A stretch of DNA of 64,000 nucleotides from Sarocladium kiliense. Lineage: Eukaryota; Ascomycota; Sordariomycetes; Hypocreales; Sarocladiaceae. Made by a program: the position numbers and the translations under genes. Positions within the stretch are counted from its first letter, which is position 1. Each line of letters opens with the position of its first letter. Location: positions 248,001 through 312,000 of the forward strand of contig JAUZTG010000039.1 in assembly GCA_030734395.1 (NCBI GenBank). Direction: 5' to 3'. The notes under the pieces are model-generated. The model was not told the DNA's origin. It searched no databases and saw only the letters and a program-made list of their open reading frames with translations. Below are positions 34,142-45,167 of this stretch, piece by piece.

Positions 34142-35521
34142 TTAAAGCTCTTCGTGGCCTGTGCTTCCTCCGCTCTTCTCACTCCAGGGCTGAGCCTTCC
34201 CGGAAGAAACCGTCTGAACAAACAGCTGTACCGCCTCTGCAGTCATCTCATCTCCTTCAAAATGATACACCTGCCCATTCTGTAAAACCTGTAAACATAG
34301 ACCCTTTGTATCGAAGCCGAAGCTCCCTGGCATGTGAGGATAATCATTGGTATCCACTGTAGCGAAAACAAGATACTCGCTGAACATCTTGGCGATTGGA
34401 CGGACCATGTCCACGTAGGCGAGAAGGTCAACTTCATCGTCACTGAAGTAGTAGACAGCTGACTTGGCGATCTATTCGGCAATCCTAGTCAGCCTGCTGT
34501 CACCACCTGTGTTGCTTGTGCCTTTTCCAGTCTCTCAGCAACATACCTTGTTGAAGACCAGCTCCGTCCTTCTGTTCAGTGGCATCACTAACGGAGCAGC
34601 ACATTGCTCCAGAAGATGCTCCAGAGCTCCCACTTGGCTGAAGTCATCCGCCCTGAACTTCAAGTTATCTAAGTTGTTGCGACAAATGACCTGGCTCGGT
34701 ACTGATGTCTCTTGTGCTGGCAAGGTATATATGCCAAAACTGTATCGATCCTGGAACTTCTTGGCCACAGTAGTGAGGTCTTCGTGTAACGTTGAGTCTT
34801 GTTGAGAGAATTGGCCTATCACGGTGATATCATCAATGGCAGCGAATTCCGAGATATTGTCATCAGTGAGCTCTGTGATGAGTGGGCGTCTCATGCGTTC
34901 GGTGAACAAGGCAATACTGCCAAGGAGGTGCAATCGTCAGTCTGTACTAGTACGAGAGCAAATCAATTACGCGGCATGAGAATGAGCACGTACTCAATGG
35001 CCTTTCTTGGTCCACGATATCGAATCATCGTTCCGTCAGCCTGGTATAACCGGATAGCTGGAAGAGTGGCGACATTGGCCTCACGACAGACTGCTGGGAC
35101 GCTGGTGCAGTTCACAGCCGCCGTGAGATCTATGCTTTCCTCGATTTCAATCCAATGTGGCAAAAGCGCAGCACTCAATTCACTGCGTTCAAGAGTCAGG
35201 ACTTGTGGAGAGTCTGATGGGCGCAGGCATGTGGGCGAACATACTCTTCAGGCTGTTGTGTGGAGGAGGGTCATTAGCCTCCGGGCTTCCCTTGATGGAT
35301 TGTTCAACTAGGCTTACTGCGACAACTGGATCGATGGAATTAGAGTGTGGACAATGATATTTTCGTCGAGGAAGATTTGACCTACAAGCTACGAGCATCT
35401 GCTCTTTACTTTCCAACCGTTGCTTGAAGACGTCTCCCGTGATCAGGTTCCAAGCCGGCTTGTCTGCCAAAGCTGGACTTGCTAACAGGATCGCAATTTG
35501 CGCGTATGTGACGACTCTCAT
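34142..35521 (-). CDS. Atypical protein disulfide isomerase-like protein with HEEL tail
   Basis: Four exons, 35521-35386, 35243-34994, 34916-34547 and 34471-34142, give 361 aa. A signal peptide (MRVVTYAQIAILLASPALA) opens the protein. The first thioredoxin-like domain has CSPTC at residues 47-51 instead of CxxC, followed by AAVNCTSVPAVCREANVATL then PAIRLYQADGTMIRYRGPRK, as in PDI a domains. b- and b'-like domains follow. The protein ends HEEL, an HDEL-type ER retention signal. A second catalytic a' domain is missing, so it is shorter than the usual ~500 aa. The first intron (142 nt) is the least certain; its acceptor sets the CSPTC reading. It is probably an ER chaperone or a redox-poor PDI. 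Confidence 0.8.
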
Positions 35522-35861
35522 TTCGTAGATTATACGGTCTTGAAGACGTTGGAATAATTCAAGTCAAAGAAGACATCTCGCGATACCAGGAAATAGAGAG
35601 CACATGATGTTGAACCACCAAGGCTTCAAGCTGTGGCTGTTTCAGGATGGTCTCATCCGGCCCGGTGTCAACTTGGGACCTGAAACCATCCCCCACACCA
35701 AGAGCTCGCTCCCCTTGTCGTCTGGTCTTTTACATAAAAGACGAACACGGAGCGTGGCACGATTCTTAAACTCTCAATCGCATTATAGAAAACTGGACAA
35801 ATTCATCAAGAACCAGTGCGCTGTTGATCATTACCTGTACAGCGTCGCGATAACCACCACC
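35522..35861. promoter_or_regulatory. Divergent promoter region of two secretory-pathway genes
   Basis: A 340-bp region separates the PDI-like and dioxygenase starts. Both proteins carry signal peptides, so shared ER-stress control is conceivable; I did not identify a specific site. Confidence 0.4.
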
Positions 35862-36725
35862 ATGGTCAGCCTCCAGATCCTCGTGGCCCTGGCCGTCCTC
35901 AACCTCTCTCACCCGACCATCGCTCAAGACAACCAAGTCCCGTTGTTATCACCACCGCAGCTTTCAGAAGATTACACTTGCGAACATCCCTCGTCGAAAG
36001 TACATCTGCTCAGCAAGTCGCCCTTGGTTATCTACATCGAGAACTTTGTCGCACAACATGAGCGCCTACATCTCCAATCATTAGCGTAAGAATCAAGAAT
36101 CCTAAGAAGAGCCGATTGGACGCATTCATTGACAACTGAATTCTCATACAGCGATGGACATTTCACACACTCAGGCGTGGTCGGTGCTGGTGGTGCGTCG
36201 ACTCGCCATGCTGTGCGAACTTCTCAATCCACATCCATCCCCTGGGACAAGCTGGTCAACTGTATCGGCTCACGAGCTTTGGAAATCCAAGGTTTCGATC
36301 TCGACAACTCACATTTGGAACCAATCCAACTGGTGAAGTATGCCCCAACCGAGCGATACCACTTCCACACAGACTGGTTCACGGACCCGGAGCGAGCAGT
36401 TGCCTCACTGGGAGGCAATCGCTTGTCTTCAATCTTTGCCTACGTCAAAGCCGACAACGTCACAGGAGGGGGCACAAACTTTCCTATTCTGCGTGTGCCA
36501 AGTGGAGAGAAGTGGTGCGAGTTCATCGACTGTGATGAAGAGTACGACAATGGGGTGACCTTCAAACCGATTGAGGGAAATGCAATCTATTGGGAGAACA
36601 TGCTCGCTCCTGGCAAGGGTGATGATCGAGTGTTGCATGCAGGCTTACCTGTCGTCAGCGGCCATAAGATGGGCATGAACATTTGGACAAGGGAGAGGCC
36701 ACTGCCAGGCGACGCACGACCTTAA
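35862..36725 (+). CDS. Secreted prolyl-4-hydroxylase-like 2OG-Fe(II) dioxygenase
   Basis: Two exons, 35862-36085 and 36152-36725, give 265 aa. The ATG at 35862 (ACCATGG context) starts a signal peptide (about residues 1-22, ending PTIAQ). The P4Hc domain covers about 60-260. The metal site is His147 and Asp149 (YHFHTDW) with distal His237 (VLHAGLPV), and Lys247 (SGHKMGMN) is the expected 2-oxoglutarate ligand. All key residues are present. In this family the enzyme hydroxylates prolyl or related residues, here in the ER or outside the cell. It is divergent from the PDI-like gene. Confidence 0.9.
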
Positions 36726-37124
36726 AATACAAATGATTTCTACGCTAAATGATTGCTTTCGAGGGCGAGAATCCCATCCAGAAGTTGATTCAACCAGATG
36801 AGCAGGCGATGAATTAAGTTTGTCATCAATGACTTTCTGTAGCGATTAGGATGCGAGGCATCCGTGTTGGAGTGAGAAGTTGCACGTCTCTGATTCAGGA
36901 CTGCTACAAAAGCCAAAGAAGATTAAAGACCCGGCGAGGAACAAAGATTATATTCACCACTAGACCGCTTCGACATTGAAAAGGACTGCCTTATGGTTTC
37001 TGAGTACCGGGGAACTTTCTCCTATGTAGTCCGTCTTTCTCCTTCGCTGACAATGGCGAGAATCCACGCAAGCTGGTTTCGAAGGCACCCGAACATGTCC
37101 GACGACGTCGCGAACAACCATCGA
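36726..37124. other. Intergenic, convergent
   Basis: This lies between the dioxygenase stop and the stop of the small charged ORF. Nothing recognisable is seen. Confidence 0.45.
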
Positions 37125-37460
37125 TCAGACTATCCCGAATAGAAGCAATTTTCGAACAAATACTAGGCACGCTTGGCGAATCTCACTTTCTAATGCCTTT
37201 GGGTTGGGGAAGTTTATCACTTGGGCGTAAGCCTTGTTGTACGCCTTGTCTGCTTCATGCTTCTGCCAAGTGGTCTTGCTGTACTCCAGGTATCTAAGTC
37301 TGAGCTCACGGTTCGGGTAGACCCTGGCATGTATTTCAGGAAACTCCGCTCGTCGTCCAGCGTCATAGTTCTCGGCCTCCGAATCCCTGTCAGTATTGCG
37401 GTACGACTTGCCCCAGGGCTTGGATCGCGTGTCGCTGCTATGTTCAGCACTTCCAGACAT
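37125..37460 (-). CDS. Small charged protein, unknown; upstream partner of F-box-like gene
   Basis: A single-exon ORF of 111 codons from the ATG at 37460. It is rich in Arg, Glu and Tyr, with RRAEFPEIHARVYPNRELRL and KTTWQKHEADKAYNKAYAQ, and ends in a hydrophobic FVRKLLLFGIV. I recognise no domain. It is divergent from, and 740 bp away from, the F-box-like gene at 38201. A similar arrangement recurs at 40.3-41.8 kb, with weakly similar small ORFs. The alternative is that it is not translated. Confidence 0.45.
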   Translation of the reverse strand: MSGSAEHSSDTRSKPWGKSYRNTDRDSEAENYDAGRRAEFPEIHARVYPNRELRLRYLEYSKTTWQKHEADKAYNKAYAQVINFPNPKALESEIRQACLVFVRKLLLFGIV

Positions 37461-38200
37461 ATTGTGGTCCACCTTGGCCTTTCAGCCTCGGCGATTGGAA
37501 GACACACTTGAATCAATGCTCATGAGCTGCTACTGTACAAGTCATGGTGGCACAAGTGGAATAAGAAGGATAACCCATAGCGTGGATAATTACGGCAAGC
37601 AGATGTCGGAGAGGGATGGCAGTGGCACGCTTTATGTTATGCTGTCTTTGAGAGACTCCCCTCTCCGAAACAACCGCCCCATTCGTCTCGAAGCATAGTT
37701 GTGCTCCGATGATCCGCTCCATGGTTTGAATACTGCTGTTCCTTTTTAAAAGCACTGATAATAGTTGTGATGCCGATTGCCAGCCCCTGACACGTGATGC
37801 AGGCGACGTTGTGCGTGGCCAGGTGTTACACGGCTGGTCTGCGAGGCTCCCCCTTGCCAGTGCAAACCACAAAGAAGCCCATTGACCAATGATAACTTAC
37901 CTCAGGATGCTTTGAATGTGTCTCGTGACTCTTTATGTGTTCTGGTGCTCGAAGGTGGTTTGACCCTTGAACAAACGCACCGCCTGACGCTATCGCGCGT
38001 TTGCCTGCGACTCTGTCTGGTCAACACTCTCCCCTCAGGAGAAGCTCAGGTACTTTGTGCAGTCTCAGACCTCGCGGTTGGCCTTCTTCTCAGCCTAGAA
38101 GCTTACCACGTCACAGATCACTTTCTTTTCCCTGCTCTCTCGCCGCTCAGTCTCACGCTTTCCAGAGTGTGGTCCTGAGGCCACCGCCAACCTCAATACG
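37461..38200. promoter_or_regulatory. Divergent promoter of module copy 1
   Basis: A 740-bp region between two divergent starts. Its right part, just before the F-box-like gene, is C/T-rich. No gene is seen. Confidence 0.4.
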
Positions 38201-39710
38201 ATGTTGCTTCTCGAATCGCTACCACCGGAGCTATTGCTTGCCGTCGTCAGCTCTATTGATACGACTCAAGAGCTCCTCCTCTTCATTACCGCCTCGCCGC
38301 GATGCTTGCGGGTATTTTCAGAAAACCGGGCAAAGGTTCTGCTCGCCGTGCTCAAGTGTGCTATCCATCCCCACGCGTTCGACCACGCACTTGCTGCAGT
38401 CAATTGCCCGAAGGCATACATAATGCCCAACAAAACGGAGCGAAGACATGTGGTAATTTACTTTATGGAGCAGTATCGGCGCCGTGACCCTGCAGGAGTC
38501 GGCCGACTAAGCGACAGAAAGGATGTCAGCCAACTGGCCAAACTTCACGCTTCTGTCACCCAGCTCATCAACAACTATGCATCCGATATGATACCCATAC
38601 TCTCAGCTTGCGGTTGCGAGGGACTCAGCGGCAGCCCCTATGATGATGGTCTGGAGGATGACTGGGCCTTGGCGGGTGAACGTGACTTCGGCAAGTCCCA
38701 ACCCGTTGGAAGCATCACTGCAGAACTGTCCCACACCGAGCGTGCGCGCCTTGAAGCAGCGTTCTACCGTTACGAGATCTACAACAAGCTGTTCAGAGGA
38801 CCAGGGCATCCACACTACTGTCTCCCGTCAAAAGATCACTGCAAATACTTCAGCAGCTACCTTCGCAGATGGGAAGCGGAAGAACTCGCGTGCATTTCTC
38901 AGTACCTGCTTTGCAACATCACGCGCTTCTTGAACCAAGCGAGCCATAGACTTATCCATGAGGTCCAGGCCAGTGCAATCGATGATCCGTCCGTGGAGGT
39001 AGACGTCTCCGTCGTCAATGACGACAATCTGCCAGGACCGTTTCGCAATTTAGACCTTGCAGATCTCTGGTTTCACAGTTTCACGTGGCTCGACTCTCGA
39101 AGGGCACTGGCATCAGATCTTGTGTCTACTAGTCTCAACTTTGTAGCAGAGCTGCTGTCATCACGAACATCAACCGATCGCCGATTGAAGTTGATGGGTA
39201 CTATGAACTCTCATTCCTTCTTTTCGATCACTCATGCTCTGGAACTTGCGCGAGCTCAAGGCAGCTGGCTGGATAGCCTCACTACTCTCCATACAGAAGC
39301 GTTCAATGATGAGGTCCAACCAAACCATTTCTTCCTGGAGTACTCCAAGACCGCCGAATTCAGCGAAAGCCCGATGATGAGCTTGTCCCGTCATGGACTT
39401 AGAGCAACAGGGTACGTGTTCTGGGACACAACGGTTGCCACCCTTCGAGCTGCAGTCACACATCCGTCGGCTTGTGAGCCCATAATGCCATCTTATTCGC
39501 CAACATGCTAGGGAGAGGGACCTTCTTCTCACTCCGTGCGCAGAGGATGTCCTCAACGACGTAGTAATTTCAAGACAAACATTCAAGATTCTGGAAGAAA
39601 AGTACGGCCACAAGCACGCACAGTGTCACAAATACGCTGGAGGGGCCGACTTACCAAGGAACACCGAGGACTGGAACAAAGAAGATGAGCCGCCACATGA
39701 TGGTTGGTAA
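38201..39710 (+). CDS. F-box-like protein, tandem paralogue A
   Basis: The N terminus MLLLESLPPELLLAVVSSID is an F-box-like helix. The body is shared with the gene at 41833 (for example RARLEAAFYR, WEAEELACISQYL, ATGYVFWD). The open frame ends at 39511, but the following sequence in another frame reads CAEDVLNDVVISRQTFKILE and matches the C terminus of the paralogue (AEDQLRGLVISKATWNMLE), running to 39710. Two explanations fit. A 100-nt intron, 39412-39511, with GTACGT donor joins them in frame (469 aa) but removes the conserved TGYVFWD. Otherwise a frameshift has truncated the gene. The likely role, a substrate adaptor, is inferred from the F-box-like start only. Confidence 0.7.
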
Positions 39711-40332
39711 CACGTCGCGCCACGACTGATCGAACCACGCCTTGGCTTGCGAACCATGAGAACTTAGCGGAGGTCCAACACGACCGAGCGACGGAAAGAA
39801 GCAAGGAGCAGGCAACTACCAGAAGAGACTGGGCATCATGGCATGGCTTTCAGGTCGATGATCGTGAGGATGGGCGAACGAGAGGACCTTTAGAAATGAT
39901 CTTTCGTCGACAATGAGAATTCACAGTGTTCATGTGATATCCCTGCGATTGCTGGGCTGGCCCTAGCAATGAAGTCTTTGTGGATGCAAGAAGGGGACAT
40001 GAGTTCTACGATAATTGTTTCATTTTCGCGCTCATTCCAAGGCCCAGGATCATATTTCAATCTTTAAAGAGCTCTGTCGTTCATATTGAGCCACTAGATA
40101 CTTCCCCCGCTCCGCGGCTGGATGTCTAGAGAAGTCCCCCCTCCCCGTGAGAGCTCGTCCAGGGATGTATCGGTCCGGATTCAAACATCATTCCGTCAGA
40201 GTATTGGTTTACTGTCACCGGTGCCAACCCTGATTCGTCGAATCGACGGCACCTCGCTAATTCAATGCGGTGTCAGCAGTCCCGGCAGAATGTTGCGTGT
40301 ATCTTCATGACCGAAACGCCACAACTGTTGTC
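39711..40332. other. Intergenic
   Basis: This lies between paralogue A and the small ORFs of the second module, which converge on it. No gene is seen. Confidence 0.4.
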
Positions 40333-40655
40333 TCATTGCTTCGATGGCGGCGGCGGTAGTGCCGGCCACAGAGCCTCTCCATTCCTGTCAACAGCATCAG
40401 AGCCGTACTCCTGAGAAAACTGTTGATGGAGCTGATCTCGTTGCCGATACCAGGTTGCATCCCCGCGAGCACGTCCAGCATAATGCTCATGCTTCCGACG
40501 TTGGTAGAGATCATTCCATCCATATGGATGATTCCTGAGATGCACCTCACGGCCACTAGCCTCCCTGTTCCCACGCCGCAGGTCAGCATACAACACAAAG
40601 GACGTCGCACATACAAAGCAAATACGTACTCCTCAGAGGCTTCAGCCAGGGCCAT
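40333..40655 (-). CDS. Small charged protein, unknown (two exons)
   Basis: Exons 40655-40630 and 40564-40333 give 85 aa, with a GTACGT donor and CAG acceptor closing in phase. The sequence MALAEASEE...REVHLRNHPYGWNDLYQRRK...HEHYAGRARGDATWY is rich in Arg, His, Tyr and Trp and ends in a proline run (LPPPPSKQ). It resembles the small ORF at 37125-37460 in composition and in a Y-rich motif. No domain is recognised. It may instead be part of a longer gene reaching further upstream, but an in-frame TAG at about 40720 argues against that. Confidence 0.4.
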
Positions 40656-40734
40656 TGACTTTGGGAGAGTCTTCTTATTTTCTTCCAACGTCCAGGTCTC
40701 TGGGCCAGGGCATTCCTAGAGCTTGGCCTCTGGA

Positions 40735-41022
40735 TCAGGCATGCTTTGTGAAGGCGATGGCATTCCGGCTCATTTCGTCAATACATGAAATCCAGCGGTT
40801 CATTGCATCGCGATAAGTCTGGTGGTTCTGATCAAATTCTTTGCTCGGAATATAGTCAGTATGTGTCGAGGGATACTCCTTCTGCCGGTTGGTCTCATAT
40901 TTGTCTGGAGTTGTGAAGATCATGCGGCTGACATTAGAGTAATCAGGTTGAGCGTTGGGTCCAACATAGCCGCTGTCTTTTTGGTTCTTTGCCTTGCGGT
41001 TGCGCTGCTGGTTGTGAGACAT
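40735..41022 (-). CDS. Small charged protein, unknown
   Basis: Single exon, 95 aa, starting at a clear ATG. The N terminus is Asn/Lys/Gln-rich (MSHNQQRNRKAKNQKD). The second half (SKEFDQNHQTYRDAMNRW, then EMSRNAIAF) looks helical and roughly parallels the end of the 37125-37460 product. It is divergent from the F-box-like gene at 41833, 810 bp away. Its function is unknown. Confidence 0.45.
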   Translation of the reverse strand: MSHNQQRNRKAKNQKDSGYVGPNAQPDYSNVSRMIFTTPDKYETNRQKEYPSTHTDYIPSKEFDQNHQTYRDAMNRWISCIDEMSRNAIAFTKHA

Positions 41023-41832
41023 GATAGTTGACGCCGGACTCGTCTGCTAGTAAATGTGATGGTATAGCAGCCAAGTGTTGCGAAGACGGAGCAAAGATAG
41101 AGCAAAGGCTAGTAGATTGATATTAGCAAGACTCATGCCCTGCTAATCAGTGTCTGAGTAGAGAAGAAGAGGTTGAAGGGAAATCAGAGCTCGAGGAGTA
41201 AGGCCTCCAGGGTTGCAATTTATTCCTGCTGTCGTGATGCCTTCCCCCCAGCCCAGGCCCCTGCCACATTCTGTGAATTAGATGGTTCTCAAATGATTGC
41301 TATTGTCTTCTTCTCCCAAGGTGAGCTGTGGCAACGATGAGTCCCAGCTGCCAGCTAAGCGTCTGGCTGACACACGCATTAGCGTGAGGCGATATAACTG
41401 CCAGGCACCTGCTTACAGCCGATGAGTCGCCCTCGTGACCTCGATGCATTCAGGTCAGAGACTGTTTTTCTTCCTGTCATGGAGTATGAATCACGCTCAG
41501 CGTTTGATCTGCGTCACATTTCCAGGCTGGCGCGTTCGAGGTCCTTGCGTTGATTCGGTGGCTTGGCTCGTTACCAATGAAAGCCGAGTGCATCATCGCA
41601 GCCTCGTGTCGCACAAGAAAGTCGTGCCAGTGACCCGTGAAGAGACGCGTACTCGTTCTTTTCTCTTCCGTTGCTTGCGTTCTCGCCTCTCTTCTTGAGC
41701 AGACTATATAGCTCGCCCCTCTTCAGGTATCCCTAAGCTCGCCTGGAGCGTGATCGTTCTGATCTTTCGTTTGTTGTCTTCCGCCTCTCATCAAGTCACG
41801 ACGCCATTCTTCCAGCAGTCGTCATCATCATT
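41023..41832. promoter_or_regulatory. Divergent promoter of module copy 2
   Basis: An 810-bp region between the small ORF and paralogue B. C/T-rich stretches lie just before the F-box-like start, as in copy 1. Confidence 0.4.
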
Positions 41833-43383
41833 ATGCCGCTTCTCGAATCGCACCCGTCAGAGCTCTTACTCGCCATTCTCTGTTCCATCGACTCGACATG
41901 CGATCTTCACTCCATCATTGCTGCCTCGCCCCAGTGTTTGCGAGTCTTCCACGAGAATCGGAAGCGAGTTCTCTGGGCTGTTCTTCAACGAGTCATCACC
42001 CCGCAAGCGTTCTTTCATGCGATCACAGCAATCAACACGCCGCAGTTCAGTGACTACACATATCCTTCAGATCGGGATGACAAATTGTCTGAGTTCTTTT
42101 CACGTTACTTTCATGGAGATCATGAGTTCATCAGTGAGCTTTGCCATGAAGCAGACTTGATTAGGCTCGCAAGACTCCACGTCCATGTCCGACGACTCAC
42201 CGACGAGTACGTGAAAGAGACGATACCAATGCTGGCAGCCTGTAGCGAGCCGGTACTCAGTGTCGACCCCGTGGAAGACGACGACCTCAGTTCCGACACT
42301 GGTGATGGCTCTTCCCAGGACGATGAACACAGCCGAGCGACAGATTGCGCAATCTTGATCTCCGAAAATGAACGAGCGCGCCTTGAGGCAGCGTTCTACC
42401 GGATGGAGATATATTTCAGGGCGTTCGAGTTGCCAGGCTGGCTTCAAGTCCCCCTCCAGTTGCGATGCGACCTGTTCATCAATACGCTTCTGCCATGGGA
42501 GATTGAAGAGCTCGCCTGTCTTCTCCAGTTCTTTGTGTCAAAGATCTCACACTTTTTCGAGCTAGCTCACCTTCACTTCATTCAGGAAGTTAAGAGCCTG
42601 GCAGTTCCAGATTCGGATGTCACCCACGACATCAAGGAAGCCAACGTTGAAGAGGGTGTGATTGACCGTTTCACCTGCACGCCACTTCACCACTTCGGCC
42701 CAGACCTCTATGGAATTCGGGCTAGTGCTTTGTCTGCGGTTGCTGGGCTTGGCCTGGACTTTCTGGGTGAAGCATTTGATCCAAGGACGTCATCCAATCA
42801 GACCATCCGGATGCTGTTCTTGGAATCTCAACCTCACGAATTTGAAACGACTCTCGACTTGGCTCTCCAGCTGAGTAGGGACAAGTCACCGCATCAGCAA
42901 CCTACTTCCATCGTGTCGACTCACCTTCCAGAGCGCGTGCTGAGGCCGAACACTTTCTTCGCGGGGTACACCAAGACTGCAGTTTACAAGGAAACAAGAA
43001 TCATGGACCCCCGGCGTTACGGCATCAGGTCTACTGGGTACATCTTCTGGGATGATGAACGCGTGAACGCCCGTGAGACACGGTCTGGTCTCTGGAGAAC
43101 TACCACGCGCGGTTCCTTGTATAGCCGTCGCTACCACATCTCTAATATCTGCGCTGAGGATCAACTTCGAGGCCTTGTAATTTCCAAGGCAACTTGGAAC
43201 ATGCTGGAGAGCAAGTACGTTTCAAACGGAAAGTATTGTTCAGCCGACTTCGGAAGAATTGTGCTCCCCCTGGAAGTATCCGAAGAGGAGGAAAAAAAGA
43301 CGGAAGCTTCATGGCGCGCATATTACGACAACCAGGACACGATGTTCCCAGACAGTGGCTGGTGGGGGCCGTCTATGCCTTGA
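41833..43383 (+). CDS. F-box-like protein, tandem paralogue B
   Basis: Single exon, 516 aa. MPLLESHPSELLLAILCSID is the F-box-like start, then a Leu-rich helical body. An acidic insert (VEDDDLSSDTGDGSSQDDE) lies near residue 150. Conserved elements are ENERARLEAAFYR, LLPWEIEELACLLQFF and STGYIFWDDERV, all matched in paralogue A. The C terminus has AEDQLRGLVISKATWNMLE and ends in SGWWGPSMP. This copy is intact and best defines the family. Such proteins are abundant in fungi and mostly uncharacterised; a ubiquitin-ligase adaptor role is an inference. Confidence 0.8.
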   Translation: MPLLESHPSELLLAILCSIDSTCDLHSIIAASPQCLRVFHENRKRVLWAVLQRVITPQAFFHAITAINTPQFSDYTYPSDRDDKLSEFFSRYFHGDHEFISELCHEADLIRLARLHVHVRRLTDEYVKETIPMLAACSEPVLSVDPVEDDDLSSDTGDGSSQDDEHSRATDCAILISENERARLEAAFYRMEIYFRAFELPGWLQVPLQLRCDLFINTLLPWEIEELACLLQFFVSKISHFFELAHLHFIQEVKSLAVPDSDVTHDIKEANVEEGVIDRFTCTPLHHFGPDLYGIRASALSAVAGLGLDFLGEAFDPRTSSNQTIRMLFLESQPHEFETTLDLALQLSRDKSPHQQPTSIVSTHLPERVLRPNTFFAGYTKTAVYKETRIMDPRRYGIRSTGYIFWDDERVNARETRSGLWRTTTRGSLYSRRYHISNICAEDQLRGLVISKATWNMLESKYVSNGKYCSADFGRIVLPLEVSEEEEKKTEASWRAYYDNQDTMFPDSGWWGPSMP

Positions 43384-43734
43384 ACATAAATCGGAGGTAA
43401 GACACATCCTCCGACCACGGCGTTTCCCCGAGAGTGGAATATGAGGCTAAAAGCCAAGCTAAGTCGAGCCTTTTTCCATGCAATCATGCCACAAGTAGCC
43501 AAGCAAACGCGGGGATGCGGGACTGGAGGATTCGACAACGTGCGAGCATCGGATTCCGGGGCAACTCAGTCGCAAATGGCACGGAAGACCGTCGTCGAGT
43601 AAAAGGTGGTTTGTGGAGGCACACACTTTAGGGACCTTGAAGTTCAGATCAAATGCGGCGAGCATAAAGCAGGGTATTAAAAGCAAGCAAGAACAATCGT
43701 AGTCGTTCGAATCTACCTTGTTCCCTTCGCCTTC
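43384..43734. other. Intergenic
   Basis: Tandem gap between paralogue B and the oxidoreductase, both transcribed rightwards. No gene is seen. Confidence 0.5.
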
Positions 43735-44940
43735 ATGATAATGACTCCTCAACATTCACCAATCGTTCGTGTCGGCATCATTGGCTGCGGGGAAATCGTC
43801 CAAGTTTCGCACATCCCAACACTCGGTTTCCTAGCTCACAAGTTTCGCATCACATACCTCTGCGATGTATCCAAACAAGCCCTTGAGTTTGGCCAGTCCA
43901 GAGTCCCCATCGGAACCCACGACAGTGATGGCGTGAAAACAACGACAAACGCGGCAGAGCTGTGTGCCTCACATGAGGTTGACGTGGTTCTTGTCGCCAG
44001 TGCCAATGCGTACCACGTTGAGCACGGTCTACTTGCCCTCAAGAATGAGAAGCACTGTCTGATCGAGAAGCCGGTCGCCCTCACATACCATGAGCTGGAC
44101 GAATTGCGAGAAGCAGAGAAGGCCTCCAAAGGCAAGGTGTTTGTCGGCACGATGAGGCGCTATGCGACCGCCTTCCTTGACGCCGTGAACGAGGTTGGGG
44201 GGATGGAGAAAATACAGTACGCCCGCGTTAGAGACATCATCGGCAGAAATGCCTCCTTCGTAGGACAGTCTGGGACTTTTCCGAGGAAGTTTGACGATGT
44301 GCCTGACGAGGAGAAGAAGTCTCTGAAGGAGCGTGACGAGGCCATCTTCACCCAGACCTTGGAGATAGATTTCGGAGTCTCTAACGATGGGCGGACGCAG
44401 AATATGTTCAAAATGCTCGGAGGGTGAGTTTTTTCGCTCGGCCTCTTCCAACGTACGCTGACTTCATTCGCCAGGCTTGGGTCCCACGATCTCTCCGCCA
44501 TGCGTGAGCTCATCGGCATGCCTCACGCCGTCGCCGGCGCTGTCCTCACCCTCCCTGGCATCTTCTCGGTTCTTTTCCACTACTCCAACGGCACATCCGA
44601 ATTTCCGGTCACATACGAATCTGGGGTTCACGACGTACCGCAATTCGATGCTCACATTGAGGTCTACTCACCGACTAAGATCGTTCGCGTGGACTGGGAC
44701 ACCCCGTATGTGAAGGGGTTGCCCGTGACAATGACGGTGAGAGAGAAAATCGGAGAGAATGGATTTCAGGAGAGGAAGATTAGGAAGACGTATGAAGACC
44801 CATACACCTTGGAGTTCCTCGAGTGGTGGGATGTCATCGTCGAGGGGAGGAAGGTGAAGACGAACTTGGAGGATGCGAGGAAGGACTTGGACCTATACGG
44901 AATGATCCTACAGGCTGGCACGGCGTCGGAAAAGAAGTGA
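43735..44940 (+). CDS. Gfo/Idh/MocA-family NAD(P)-dependent oxidoreductase
   Basis: Two exons, 43735-44423 and 44475-44940, give 384 aa. The N-terminal Rossmann fold starts VRVGIIGCGEIVQVSH, with GxGxxx binding the cofactor, and the family motif EKP is present in HCLIEKPVAL (about residue 115). The second half (about 130-384) is the alpha/beta dimerisation and substrate domain (GTMRRYA, EIDFGVSNDG, LGSHDLSAMRELIG). Family members oxidise or reduce sugars, inositols or related compounds. There is no signal, so it is cytosolic. The substrate is unknown; sitting next to a secreted xyloglucanase suggests, but does not prove, sugar metabolism. Confidence 0.92.
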
Positions 44941-45167
44941 CGGGGTCTATGTACCTGAGCATAACATAGAGGTGAGCTCTTTCACAACCCGATTTCCCAA
45001 CGAGCAGTTTTTCACATGGCCAGAAGATGGTCCTTCGACTATGCTTCAACGTCAAGCTGATTTGTTACATCTGTAGTATATACAAAGCCTCAGATAGTCT
45101 CTTCTCGGAGCCCTCAAACAGGCGACAAAATGTCCCCAGCGGGAGAATCTTTCACAAGTGATGAGAT

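Noticed and set aside
43690..43720. TTCGAATC resembling a tRNA T-loop
   Set aside because: No acceptor or anticodon stem can be formed around it; it is just upstream of an ORF.
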